From Silene noctiflora (lineage: Eukaryota > Streptophyta > Magnoliopsida > Caryophyllales > Caryophyllaceae), in contig VHZZ01001805.1 of assembly GCA_009801015.1 (NCBI GenBank), forward strand, positions 88,308 through 117,881: a DNA stretch of 29,574 nucleotides, given 5' to 3'. Numbering within the stretch: the first letter of the stretch is position 1; every line of letters starts with the position of its first letter. Of this stretch, positions 1 through 10,079 are shown one piece after another. A program made the position numbers and the translations under genes. The notes beneath the pieces were generated by a model. The model made no database searches, had not been told where the DNA came from, and worked only from the letters and a program-made list of their open reading frames with translations.

Positions 1-773
1 TCACGACTCACGAACTTGTCATAATTCTTTACGTACAAGTGTGTCGGTGTGTGTTACTCCATTATTTCAATGTATGTAAGCGGTAAATGGCAAAGAGGTT
101 AAAAAGTTATCCACGTACACCAATGCGTATGACCTACCTGTATGTCGACCAAGTTGATACACTATTTTACTTTAATTATTACCGTCTTTATCGAGCTTTA
201 CGTACTTTTCTCATGAAATTTATTGGTTTTTTCATCTCTTTTGCTGGTTTAGCATCTTTACAGTATGCAGTATGCATGGATATTCGATTTTCATTTGTCA
301 TCTTTCATTCCTTTTTTCTTAATAATGGTGGCACTCCGGTATATCGTCTTAAGCTTAAGACAAGTCAAATATAAATTACTTGCGAATTTAAGAATGCATA
401 GGGAAAGTAATGTACGGAGTATAATGTATTTACATGCATAAAGGGTACAAAGTATGATTTAAGACTGCCGTTTTAAATGAGAATTTGTAATCTTAGAGTA
501 GTTGTTATAATATCTTTTCTTTTTATCAGAATTATTAGACCTTTTTCTAAACATTTGTTTTTCTAAACTTTCATTAGTAGCCCGCTTTGGCCAAATTAAA
601 AAAAATATTTTAGCAAGTATTGATTGTAATATATTTTCGTTTTCAATCAAAGCTAACTTTTAACGAGTGAAAATTAATAGCTTCGTGATTAAGACGAAGA
701 TATACTGGATAAGAAGTTTAGTTTCGTTTGCTCTTGCCCCTTCTCCAAAATTATACTCGGTAACCCTGAGAAT
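1..773. other. No supported gene; AT-rich intergenic DNA
   Basis: This stretch is AT-rich and has no open frame with recognisable protein composition or splice structure. An ATG-initiated 95-codon frame begins at 87, but it has no recognisable motif and no coding-type base composition. I regard it as chance. Confidence 0.6.
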
Positions 774-1011
774 CGGGGGCAGATTTGGAGGGTGGAAAGC
801 GAGGGTAGGTGCCACCCTCAAAATTTCAGAAATAATCTGTTATTGGTACTTATTAATAACGTTGGTCTTCAATTGACTCAATGGTTGGAACTTTACTTTT
901 AAACAAGACATCCAAGGTTCAAATCCCACTAAGAGCATTACTAACCAAACATTTTTTCAGTAAAAAAACTTCCGGTGCCCTCCCTGAGATAAAATTCTGC
1001 GTCCGCCCCTG
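774..1011. mobile_element. hAT-like MITE (copy 1)
   Basis: The left end (CGGGGGCAGATTTGG) is an imperfect inverted match to the right end, which reads GTCCGCCCCTG on the plus strand (CAGGGGCGGAC in reverse complement). The flanking octamers CTGAGAAT and TTGTGAAT match at 6 of 8 positions, as expected for an old 8-bp target duplication. Just inside the left end lies a GGTGCC..CCCTCA..TTTCAGAAAT block shared with the copy at 1909-2399, so the two belong to one family. The element has no coding capacity. Assignment to hAT is inferred from the 8-bp duplication and the CAGGGGCGG-type ends. Confidence 0.6.
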
Positions 1012-1782
1012 TTGTGAATCTTTTTAAACCATGAAATAAAACCTCCTCTTGGTTTAGTGAAGAATAATGCGATTTTAACTAGAGGCACTCAAATACGAGC
1101 TAACTAGGATTGGATATGGATTAGGCTCACGTCTAATTTTTAGCTTGCGGACAAACGGGTTTGTGGGTTTTGGACGAGTTAATGGTTTGAGCTTTCGTAA
1201 TTTTCTTTAAATGCCTTGACTATATCCGATTATTTTCTTTAGAATGTAGTAGAAGTAGATTTGTGAGATTTGTTTGTGTTTTCATCATTCTTTTATGGGA
1301 TAATTTTAGCATTTGGCTAAGCTAAAGTGCTAATAAACCTATGGGAGCATGGACACCAAACGCAATACTTGCCGTAGTAAAATGTGATCATTTAAACTAG
1401 GTGATATTTTTATAATAAAATATTCCATTTAAATTAGATCGCATTTAGCAATAAATTAGATCAGATATAACCCCATTTGAAATCTTCATACGGAAATGAC
1501 CCTCCAAGTTTCCAAGGAAGACCTGTTGTTTTTTAGGAATCCTCGACATTTTCTTGGGGTGCAGCATGATTCACATTTCGAAACTTACTGTTCACTCTGA
1601 ACTATGGAAATTAAACAGATGCTCCTATTATTTTAACTTGCCATTTGATTTATTTTATATGTTTGCTTACTGCACCTTCTCCTTTGTTGCTTATAGTGTT
1701 CACTAAGATTGCATTACTCTGTCCTCTTCTTCATTTGCGCACAGCATATTGTTGAAGACGGACCGAAATATTCTTCTTGAAC
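1012..1782. other. Intergenic, no feature recognised
   Basis: AT-rich sequence with no convincing open reading frame, RNA gene or bounded repeat on either strand. Confidence 0.55.
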
Positions 1783-1870
1783 GATAAAACGAGTTAAATA
1801 AATAGATGAAACAAAAAATAAAATATGATAAAACGAGTTAAATAAATAGATGAAACAAAAAATAAAATAT
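1783..1870. repeat. Perfect 44-bp tandem duplication
   Basis: Two identical 44-bp copies lie head to tail at 1783-1826 and 1827-1870. Each begins GATAAAACGAGTTAAATAAA and ends AAATAAAATAT. There are no mismatches, so the duplication is recent or is an assembly artefact. It ends 38 bp before the left end of the MITE at 1909. Confidence 0.9.
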
Positions 1871-1900
1871 CTAGGGATGATAATAAACACTTATGCCATC

Positions 1901-2407
1901 CATCTATGCAGGGGGCCCGGGTGGGCAGGTGCCCCTCATGAAGTTTCAGAAATTAATATTTATAGGAGATTACAAATTTTGATAATTTTTTTTTGGGCCA
2001 GTTCATGTAGTTTTTTGGCTATTACAAATAAATATAAAAAAATTGCTTAATACATGATTCAAACCCGTAACTTTTAGATGACTTATTAAATTCTAAACCA
2101 TTGAACCAGTTGCATTGTTTTGTTAACTTAAGTACTAAAGTGTATTATATTCTATAAAAGAGGAGTATTATTTTTACATATATTTAAAATTTTAAGTATT
2201 TTAGAGAAAACATTATCTTTTAAAAAACGATATCTATAGAACCAATTATTTTTTCATTGTTTTACTTGTATATATATAATAACTAATTTAGGAAAAAAAA
2301 AAACTTCAAAATATAAAAATGTTGTTTTAGACGCGCTTAAATATTCGAGGCAAAAAAATTTTAGTGCCCCCTAAAACAAAATTCCTGGGTCCGCCACTGC
2401 ATCTATG
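1901..2407. mobile_element. hAT-like non-autonomous element (copy 2) with perfect 8-bp target duplication
   Basis: The element spans 1909-2399 (491 bp) and is bounded by identical octamers CATCTATG at 1901-1908 and 2400-2407. Its left end reads CAGGGGGCCCGGGTGG. Its right end reads CCTGGGTCCGCCACTG, i.e. CAGTGGCGGACCCAGG in reverse complement, giving imperfect terminal inverted repeats. It shares the subterminal GGTGCCCCTC..TTTCAGAAAT block with the element at 774. No transposase is encoded, so it would depend on an enzyme elsewhere in the genome. The exact 8-bp duplication supports hAT-type transposition. Confidence 0.8.
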
Positions 2408-2800
2408 TGATAGTTATCAATCCCATTTTACACATAAGATAAATATAACCGTCTCAAGAAAGACGCTGATAATATTAATCTCCCATTATAAATAAACAAA
2501 TGCCTAATCTTATTTCCTAAAACAAACTTGTGCAAGTTACTCGTATAAGTAACTTGTAACCATTCTCTTTGTCGTGTCGTTCTTTCTTAGATTCCTTTTT
2601 GATTAACCACACACTTTTACGTGTATTTCAAAGAGGTTATACACATTTTCTGCCATCTTTATTTCAACGTTATCTCTATTTACTCACATGATACCAAAAC
2701 TATAAAGCTTACCCTAAAGTCTGTAACACATTCAAGTGTACCTTACGAAACCCTACCAATGGGTAATTCCGTCTTTTTAAATTATTTACATGATTTAAGG
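2408..2800. other. Intergenic, no feature recognised
   Basis: No supported gene. An open frame at 2621-2845 runs into the next MITE and has no coding character. Confidence 0.55.
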
Positions 2801-2979
2801 CCGTGGCGGAGTCGGGATTCTCAATTTAGGGGGCATAATGTTTAACGGGAGGAACAAGTAATGCTATAAGATAATTTGAAAACATTTCGAAAATGTTAAC
2901 CAAAGTTTTCGCATTTTTCATTTTCCAGTGGGGGAGAGCGGCATAGCGCCCCTATTAGCCTCCCTAAATCCACTACTGC
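2801..2979. mobile_element. hAT-like MITE (copy 3, short and diverged)
   Basis: The left end reads CCGTGGCGGAGTCGGGATT. The right end reads CTCCCTAAATCCACTACTG, i.e. CAGTAGTGGATTTAGGGAG in reverse complement, forming imperfect inverted termini of the same CAGTGGCGGA type as the two elements upstream. The flanks share only ATTTA, so the target duplication is degraded. The element is about 179 bp and non-coding. Confidence 0.5.
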
Positions 2980-3387
2980 ATTTACCAACCCACCATTTCG
3001 TACGATAGATTTAAAGTGACCATTTTCTGTTAAAAAATGCCGATTTATCTAATAATAAAATATAATCACTATCTCACGATTTATATAAAATGGCTACTTT
3101 ATCATAAAATTATCACTTATTATATCACCACTACAAACAACAATCGGGCATAGTATAATTTTTTAATTTACAATAGCTGGTCTTGTTGTAACAGGTCACA
3201 AAATTATCACAACAAAGGAACTATAACCATCTTACAATAAAAAGTAATTATCATCTACAAATTCATATTTACCAGATAAGGATTACATTTTATCGTAAAA
3301 TGTCTCTGTTACAAGTTTGCGACGAGTTATATATAAAAATGTGTGAATTTACAATTTTTTTTTACCCCTTAAAATTACTACTCTTCC
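2980..3387. other. Upstream region of the thaumatin-like gene
   Basis: AT-rich sequence between the MITE cluster and the TATA box of the next gene. No open frame is supported, and I identify no cis-element with confidence apart from the TATA box listed separately. Confidence 0.5.
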
Positions 3388-3395
3388 TATAAATA
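3388..3395 (+). promoter_or_regulatory. TATA box of the thaumatin-like gene
   Basis: TATAAATA lies 39 bp upstream of the ATG at 3434, followed by a C/A-rich leader (CTACCAAAACATACAAAAC). This spacing predicts a transcription start near 3420 and a very short 5' untranslated region. Confidence 0.65.
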
Positions 3396-3433
3396 CCATC
3401 CTACCTTCACTCTACCAAAACATACAAAACAAA

Positions 3434-4180
3434 ATGGCAAACATGTCCCTTCTAACACTTTTCTACATACTACCAATCCTGACACTAGCCCAAGCTCAAA
3501 GTGAGCTAATCCTCACCGTAGTAAACAACTGCCCCTTCACAATCTGGCCAGCCATCCAACCCAACGCCGGCTCCTTAGTCCTTGAAAAAGGCGGTTTCGC
3601 TCTCTCAACCCTAACCCACCGCTCATTCCGAGCACCCAACACTCACTGGTCCGGTCGCATCTGGGCCCGGACCGACTGTACTTACTCTACTGGCCAATTC
3701 AAATGTGCCACAGGCGACTGCGGGGGTCGCCTCGAGTGTCATGGACTCGGAGGCGCTACCCCTGCAACTCTAGCCCAGTTCTCGCTCCACCACGGTCACA
3801 AAGACCAATCTTCTTACGAAGTTAGTCTCGTTGACGGGTTTAACCTCCCGATGACCGTTACCCCACACGAGGGTAAAGGTCTTTGCCCTGTCGTAGGCTG
3901 TATGCCTAACTTGTTACAAAACTGCCCCGAACCGTTGAAGTTTCGGGGCAATGGCGGTCATGGACCGGTATTGGGATGTAAAAGCGGCTGCGAGGCTTTT
4001 AACACGGATGCGTTGTGTTGTAGGGGTCGGTATAATAGCGCACAGACTTGTTCGGAGTCGGAGTTTAGTAGGTATTTTAAACATGCATGTCCTGCTACTT
4101 TTACGTATGCTCATGATAGTCCTTCTCTTATGCATGACTGTTCTTCACCACGTGAGCTTAAGGTTATTTTCTGCCATTAG
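3434..4180 (+). CDS. Thaumatin-like protein (PR-5 family), secreted
   Basis: This is an intronless 248-residue frame. Residues 1-22 form a hydrophobic signal peptide ending AQAQ, so the product should enter the secretory pathway. The mature part has 16 cysteines, the number giving eight disulfides in large thaumatin-like proteins. The family signature GQFKCATGDCGGRLEC spans residues 88-102 approximately, with SLVDGFNLPM at 131-140 and a terminal FCH in place of the usual FCP. There is no C-terminal extension, so apoplastic secretion is more likely than vacuolar targeting. Family members act in pathogen and stress responses, some by binding or cutting beta-glucan. Of the acidic-cleft residues typical of antifungal members, Gln115 stands where Glu is usual and Glu129 where Asp is usual; Asp134 and Asp192 are kept. 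The coding sequence is much richer in G+C than its surroundings. The ATG follows an AAACAAA leader and precedes the signal peptide directly. Confidence 0.95.
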   Translation: MANMSLLTLFYILPILTLAQAQSELILTVVNNCPFTIWPAIQPNAGSLVLEKGGFALSTLTHRSFRAPNTHWSGRIWARTDCTYSTGQFKCATGDCGGRLECHGLGGATPATLAQFSLHHGHKDQSSYEVSLVDGFNLPMTVTPHEGKGLCPVVGCMPNLLQNCPEPLKFRGNGGHGPVLGCKSGCEAFNTDALCCRGRYNSAQTCSESEFSRYFKHACPATFTYAHDSPSLMHDCSSPRELKVIFCH

Positions 4181-4707
4181 AGGGGTCCAGTCACGTGAGG
4201 TTATTGCGTTTGTTGGAATATGTACGTTTTTATGATGTTTGGTATTGTACTATTGTGTGTCCTTGTGTTGGAGTATTTTTTTTTTAGATCTGGTATTTGT
4301 GTACGGTGTTGTATTATGTATTGATGGAACAATGAACGTTGTAGAATTGGTGGTGTAGCGCAACTAGCCAACTAGTAATTGAAATATGCTTGGATCTATA
4401 TTCTTCTACTTTTTTTTCAAGCTTTCTTGTTTTCATAAATTCTTATTTGTAATGGACAAAATCCGTCACTTGAGACATAGAGGCAAGTAAAAGAAACAAG
4501 TGAAAAAAGGTCATGAGATCACAACTAACAAATTTGTGACCGTCAGAGCCAAGATGAACGGCTTGTTCTCTTAGCACACATTTGTATGCCCGGGTTGAAT
4601 CTTGTCGATTCGTTCACAAGTCACAACTTTATTCGAAATTTGAAATTTGATATTTGAAATAGTTACCTCGTTCCAACTATTTGGTCATTATTATAGATTA
4701 AAATATA
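4181..4707. other. 3' flank of the thaumatin-like gene
   Basis: The first 200 bp are T- and G-rich (GTATTGTACTATTGTGTG), as expected for a plant 3' untranslated region with diffuse polyadenylation signals. No further gene is seen. Confidence 0.45.
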
Positions 4708-4796
4708 TTCCTTCTATCCTAGCGAGATATTTACACTTATTTTATTTTGTGAGGGTAAAATAAAGTAAGTGTAAACATCTCAATAGGACAGAGGAA
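4708..4796. mobile_element. Short palindromic Stowaway-like MITE
   Basis: TTCCTTCTATCCT..GAGATATTTACACTTA on the left is matched by an inverted copy on the right ending GGACAGAGGAA, with only a short spacer around 4740-4755. Most of the element could fold into one hairpin. ATA flanks both sides, consistent with a TA target duplication of the Tc1/mariner-derived Stowaway type. Confidence 0.65.
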
Positions 4797-5245
4797 ATAT
4801 CTCACAGAGAATAAAAACGATAAATAAACGATGGGGCAGAAGGCTGAATAACTTTTTCACCAATCCGAACCTATTATCTACGACATTATAGAAGGATAAT
4901 GATCATAGGCTCACCGCTAGGCAATTTTCGAGTTTTGTTATCCTCTCACACGGAATTGTGTGGAGTAATTAAGCTTTTCTTCAGGAATAAAAACGGTGAA
5001 TAAATGAATGAAATAGAGAGTGGACAATGTTCCTTTCAAGGAACTGAAAAGGTAGATAAATAATTGAAATGGAGGGAGGTCAGGAGGACGATGGAAGTAG
5101 TGGAAAATCGTCATTTGAGAAATCAAACCATAAATCTTATACATAATTCATTTTGTTTCTACGATATTTGGAAAGTATAAAAAGATTAATGGTTGAAGGC
5201 AATAAAATTTAGATCATAAACAAGATAAACAAATGGGAAGAACAA
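4797..5245. other. Intergenic, no feature recognised
   Basis: No supported gene. Antisense open frames here are short and have no recognisable composition. Confidence 0.5.
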
Positions 5246-5449
5246 TTTCAACACAAATTCTCATTGAAGACGGACACTATCCGACTTGTGATGGATAGTG
5301 CCCCTCTCACAATATGCAAGTGACACCAAACATGGATGCTCCATTTCCCACCCACTTGTCCTTCCACTTGCTTTATTGTGAGAAGGACACTATCCGTCTT
5401 CAGCTTGTGACGAATAGTGTCCGTCACAAGTAAGACGCTTTGTTTCAAC
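5246..5449. mobile_element. MITE with long compound inverted repeats and 7-bp target duplication
   Basis: TTTCAAC occurs at 5246-5252 and 5443-5449, bounding an element of about 190 bp. The arms contain GAAGACGGACACTATCCG..CTTGTGATGGATAGTG on the left and CACTATCCGTCTTCAGCTTGTGACGAATAGTGTCCGTCAC on the right. The same ACGGACACTATCC module therefore appears twice in each arm, once in each orientation. A further inner pair, CTCACAATATGCAAGTG and CACTTGCTTTATTGTGAG, extends the stem. No protein is encoded. The 7-8-bp duplication suggests a hAT-type origin; Mutator is less likely. Confidence 0.65.
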
Positions 5450-6052
5450 CCAAATAGCAAGTGTATCATTAAATTTTCACTGTAGGATGTTGATCGAAGA
5501 TGAGCAAACATTATGAATTTATGATACGACGAGGGTCTAATGTACTTGGACAAACTACCAGATGAAATGATGAATACGATTTTAGATTAAGACATCAAAC
5601 AATGCGTACATTTTGGACTGTGGTCTTGTTACTTGTACCAAGTGTCGGGATTTTGTTTCTAGAGTCGACGTAAAAAACGACCGACTAACATGTGAATTGG
5701 CGTAAAAAAAACAATTCACCGTGTATATTTGATTAATGTGCTATATACATACTCAGTACGAAGTAATTATTTGTAGGAGGGTTCCTAAAATCGTAAAATG
5801 CTTACAAATGGTCGAAGATAGAATGTCGATAATCTAATGAAATTGTTAATAACAAAAATATGGTAATTACATAACAATAATATAAGAATATGAACTAAAT
5901 AACTTGTTCTCTATGTTACTTTCATCTTAAAACGAATACTTTTTTAGAAATAATTTCAATATCTAAATATTAATATAATTTTATATCCAAAAAGAATAAG
6001 ATGATTAATTATTATTCCTAAAAATTTAAGCTAAGAAAAGTATTCTATTCTA
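5450..6052. other. AT-rich intergenic DNA upstream of the E2 gene
   Basis: Very AT-rich sequence with no supported gene, RNA or bounded repeat. Distal promoter elements of the E2 gene may lie here, but none can be identified from sequence alone. Confidence 0.5.
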
Positions 6053-6055
6053 TTA

Positions 6056-6090
<35 letters not shown>
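6053..6090. repeat. (ATT)n microsatellite
   Basis: About twelve uninterrupted ATT/TTA units lie roughly 230 bp upstream of the E2 start codon. Such tracts are usually length-polymorphic. Confidence 0.9.
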
Positions 6091-6317
6091 GTGGTTCAAT
6101 GTACATAATCAATATTCTACCAAATCTCTCTTTTTTGTCGAATTTTACAAATATCCCAATTGATTTTAATTTTATATTTAAGGTAAAATAAATCAATCAA
6201 TCGAGAGAAAGAAAGAAAGAAAAAGAGAAAAATAAAGCAAAGGGATTCTCAAGCAACTAATTTCTTTCTTAAATCTTTTAATTGAGAAAATTAATAATCC
6301 CTCAACAATCTTCTCCC

Positions 6318-9070
6318 ATGGCTTCCACCTCACAAGCTTCACTTCTGCTTCAAAAGCAGCTCAAAGGTACAATATATATTACCCCTTTCGTCTCTAATCC
6401 CGATCATTTGTTTACCTTTTGTTAAAATATGGCTCACAGTCAGTATAAAAGTTAAACAAATAACCGAGACGGAACAAGTTTAAATTCAATTGATCTTGTT
6501 TAATTACTTAATTATGTAATTGGGTTATGATTAAATTTTAATCCATGTTTTGCAGATCTTTGCAAGAATCCTGTTGATGGGTTTTCAGCTGGATTGGTTA
6601 ATGAAAACAATTTATTTGAATGGAGTGTCACAATTATTGGTCCTCCTGATACCCTTTAGTATGTAATCTCTAATTTTTGTATAAAGTTTGTATTTTTTAT
6701 GTGATTTTTAGGTTTTTAATTGATCTGTAATTGGATTGGTAATTGTTGTTTGGTGATCTTAAGTTATATGATGAATTGGGATTTGTTCTTGGTTTAATTT
6801 GTGTTTTGTGCTTGAAATTATGTCTGTAATTGAGTTTGTTTGAGCTAAAAATTCAACCTTTGACTGATCACACAAAGAAAGATCATAGCTTTACCATGCT
6901 AGGAGGGTAATTGGGCTAGTTTAGGTGATCCGGTGTGGTTTCGTGGCGGTTTTGACATTAGTTTGAGGGTGATTGAGTAGTGGTTATTGTTGGGTGTGAA
7001 TGTGTGATGCTGCTGTCGATCGGGTTGATCTGGCTTGCTGTTTATTTGCTGTATTTCAAAAAGTTCAATAGCTTGTCAGTTAGTTGCAATGGTAAAGTTC
7101 TGAGATCAAAGTCACGGGATCGGATACCACCCGTGCCACTCTTGGGGGTAAGGGAAACTAGGAATTTGATTGTTGTCTCTGTTCAGTGTTCACTTTAGAT
7201 TGAGTGATTCATTGATGTGTTCATGGTCCTTGAACCGCTTTTCAATTTATAGAATCATTGCATTGTGCAGCGAAGGGGGATTTTTCAATGCAATTATGAC
7301 ATTTCCACAAAACTATCCGAATAGTCCGCCATCCGTGAGGTTTACGTCCGATATATGGCATCCTAATGGTTAGCTGTTTTACTATCTCGTCTGATGTATT
7401 TGAGATTCAATTTTATTTCTATGATATTTTGTCTTAATTTTGCTCAAAATATGGGACGGCTAATTTTACAGTTTATCAAGATGGTCGGGTTTGCATATCA
7501 ATCCTTCATCCACCCGGCGACGACCCAAATGGGTACGAGCTAGCAAGTGAGCGATGGAGTCCAGTCCATACAGTAAGTGCTGAGATTTGTGTGTGTGTGT
7601 TTAATTCACATCCTTTCAGGGCTTAGTTCTGTGTAGTATTTTAAGGCTGCTACGTTCATTTGGTATAAATGCCCAATTTCTTGAAATTGTCCATGGGCAC
7701 ACCTTAGTGGAATTGGAATTCTTAGATCTTATTAGAAGTTAGGCCTGAACTTTTGACATTCCTCCTGAAATCTGAATGTTAAGTCAATGATGTAAAATTT
7801 CTTGTTCCTGTTAGACAGGGAGAAATAAATATACTAAACCGCTTGACTGTTCCTTTTCCTCTTTAGTTCTCAATTGTATCTGAAACTGTGAAGTAAAAGA
7901 ACACAAATTTATTTCTGATGGTAAATATTGGCTTGTGTGATAGGTGGAGAGTATAATGCTTAGTATAATATCAATGCTCTCTGGTCCTAATGATGAATCA
8001 CCAGCGAATGTTGAAGCTGCGGTATGTTCTATTCTTCTGTTTGTTTTCAACCTTTTGGTGTTACTTGTACCTCATTTCAATTTTTTTCGCTTTATCTTTT
8101 ACTCTTTTATCTGCTTAGAGGGAGTTAGAGGGGAACGAAGAGAGACAGTTTCATTTGTTTGGTAAGCAAAATGTAGTTGGAGGGATTTGGATGGAGGGAC
8201 AATGGATCCCGCCATTTCGCTCCTCCAAGCCTAATTAAATTTTCTCCAATGTGGGAAAATTTGTGGTATGACTGTAAATCACCTATCGAGATATTACTCC
8301 TTTTAGCAAGTTGAAATAGATTAGCAAAGTCGTGTCCAGCTTGATTTATGTAAGCTTTCTATTTTAAGGTGAAGTTATGCATGACTATTTGTGTCTAATA
8401 TCCGAAATGAAATGGATTGTTCAGTTTTAAACAACTTGTAAATTTGTAATGTTCTTGTTTATATCGTGTTTTCCTCGCTAGTTTTGCGTGCATGTCTTTT
8501 TTCAGGCTTTAACTTGTTTACACGATGATTTCTGCATGAATATGTTTTTTGTTTTGCTAGTACTCTCTTCGACTCTTTAGAAGTGTCTCATTTTTTGGCC
8601 AGTTCTATGCGTAAAATATTATATTAACCCTCACGACTTGTAATCAAATTACATTATTTCACTCACCAAACTAGCTTCCCCCTCTCCCTTTGTCCGATAA
8701 CTCGATAAGTTTCATTAAGGCTGTTAAATGCCAAATACACCTTTGATTACAATCTGACCCCTCCCCTAAGTAACAGTTTACCCCTCTGTGTATTTTTTTA
8801 AATGTGATTACAGAAAGTAAATGTAACAATTCCACAAAATACAAAAAAAAAAAAAAACACTATATGATACAGGCGTTTCATGGGGTTGCTCCAAACAAAG
8901 TCGTCGTCGTTGCATTCTTCAACCTGATGTACTTGATCTCCTAATTTGAAGTAAAATAGCAGAAGTAACATGTCCTTTGTCTAATATTGCAGAAGGAATG
9001 GAGAGAGGATAAGGACGGGTTCCGGAAAAAGGTTAGCCGGTGTGTAAGGAAGTCACAAGAAATGCTATAA
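6318..9070 (+). CDS. UBC7/13/14-like: E2 ubiquitin-conjugating enzyme, UBC7/13/14 (UBE2G-like) type
   Basis: Six exons join in frame: 6318-6366, 6556-6658, 7271-7368, 7472-7572, 7944-8021 and 8993-9070, all with GT-AG introns. They give 168 residues, close to the roughly 166-167 of the Arabidopsis UBC7/13/14 group. The protein opens [20 protein letters not shown]. It has the E2 HPN motif at 81-83, the catalytic cysteine at 91 ([10 protein letters not shown]) and the acidic-loop insertion [17 protein letters not shown] after the cysteine, which marks the UBE2G/Ubc7 class. The C-terminal helix ends RKSQEML. E2s of this class accept ubiquitin from E1 and pass it to substrates through RING E3s, often in ER-associated degradation. 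Pyrimidine- and GAAA-rich sequence at 6200-6310 is the probable 5' untranslated region. Intron 1 contains a degenerate Stowaway-like insert. The last intron (971 bp) is the longest. No lesion is seen, so the gene looks functional. Confidence 0.95.
6380..6478. mobile_element. Degenerate Stowaway-like MITE in E2 intron 1
   Basis: TACCCCTTTCGTCTCTAATCC near the left and GTTAAACAAATAACCGAGACGGAAC on the right are inverted and resemble the CTCCCTCCGTC-type termini seen elsewhere in this window. The internal CATTTGTTTACCTTTTG pairs with AAAGTTAAACAAATA. The element is eroded and lies wholly within intron 1, starting 14 bp after the donor. Confidence 0.5.
8022..8992 (+). other. Last intron of the E2 gene
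   Basis: This intron runs from GTATGTTC to an ATATTGCAG acceptor. It contains a single Stowaway-type end near 8564 (TACTCTCTTCGACTC) with no clear partner, and an A-run near 8846-8860. No independent gene is supported. Confidence 0.6.
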
Positions 9071-10010
9071 TACGCCCTGCATGCCTCAAAGGTTCTCTTG
9101 CTCGTCTATTTAGCTTTATTTAGGCGATGTTATGTGAACTTACCCTATAAGAAAATCGGAGAGATTTACCGAGCAACTATTTCCACCGTAATCTGGAGGG
9201 ATTGAATGGGGATCAAACTTATTTATCCAATTTATGTCAAATGCCTCCTACGCAGCTAGCCCTTGTCGAACTGTATTGACTATTATGGCTGATGCATTTT
9301 GGGCCTTGTGTATACTATTTTTTGTGGTTTTCATTGGTGTGCTTCCTGCTCTTTTATTCTCTATTTTTCTCGGCGTAAAGCTACTCCATTGACTTTACCG
9401 GCTAAACTAGTTACGGAGTGTATGATTTGTTTTTCTCAAATTCCGAACTCTGGATTATAATAATCCCTCTAAAGGATTATACAAGCCTGAAACATGCTAT
9501 CAGAATGTCAGATATCTCACTGCAAACTTGAATTTAAAGAACAGGAGGCAACCTTTATTTTAAACTCGTAAGCACAAAGCGACATCCGCATTTTGCATAA
9601 ATCAAAGTCAATCGACCTTAACCAACTAGCTCTACGCCTCTCCGTAACACGCTGAGATATACACGGAAACATTGTTATCCCAAGTTCGAAATTATATTTT
9701 TGTTAGGATATATATCATGTGAAATGCTTTTTGAGTAGAAACACAAAATTTTGAATATTGTAAATGTCGAAGAAATCGATTAAAGGATAGGGACACCGGT
9801 TATACATTAGTGTAATTTTCTTAAGTTAGTAAATTAGTAACATAATTTCACCAAGTTTGCAACATAATTTTGCTACCGTAAATCAATAAGGAGGAGCGTA
9901 ACATTCATAGGAACGTCACGACAAGCTTATCATAAAACCGTCTCACTAAAATCTTCGTTCCGTGTCAGCTGTTTAGTCTACAGAGAAAGTTCTTGACCAT
10001 TATAACGAGC
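9071..10010. other. 3' flank of E2 gene and spacer to the next gene
   Basis: The first few hundred bases should include the E2 3' untranslated region. I see no coding exon or bounded repeat. The segment from about 9960 to 10079 (ending CGATCGCACAG before GTTTTTC) could be a non-coding first exon of the CRAL-TRIO gene downstream. Confidence 0.4.
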
Positions 10011-10079
10011 AACTGTACAAACTAAAATCCAGAATTTGTGGAATCATTCACTCGCTTTCGCAACTCTCCGATCGCACAG

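Noticed and set aside
87..374. 95-codon frame on the plus strand
   Set aside because: No recognisable motif and AT-driven composition. It sits in repeat-rich intergenic DNA.
3914..4235. Open frames overlapping the thaumatin-like gene on both strands
   Set aside because: They are out-of-frame shadows of a GC-rich coding sequence; only the 248-residue frame has the signal peptide and cysteine pattern.
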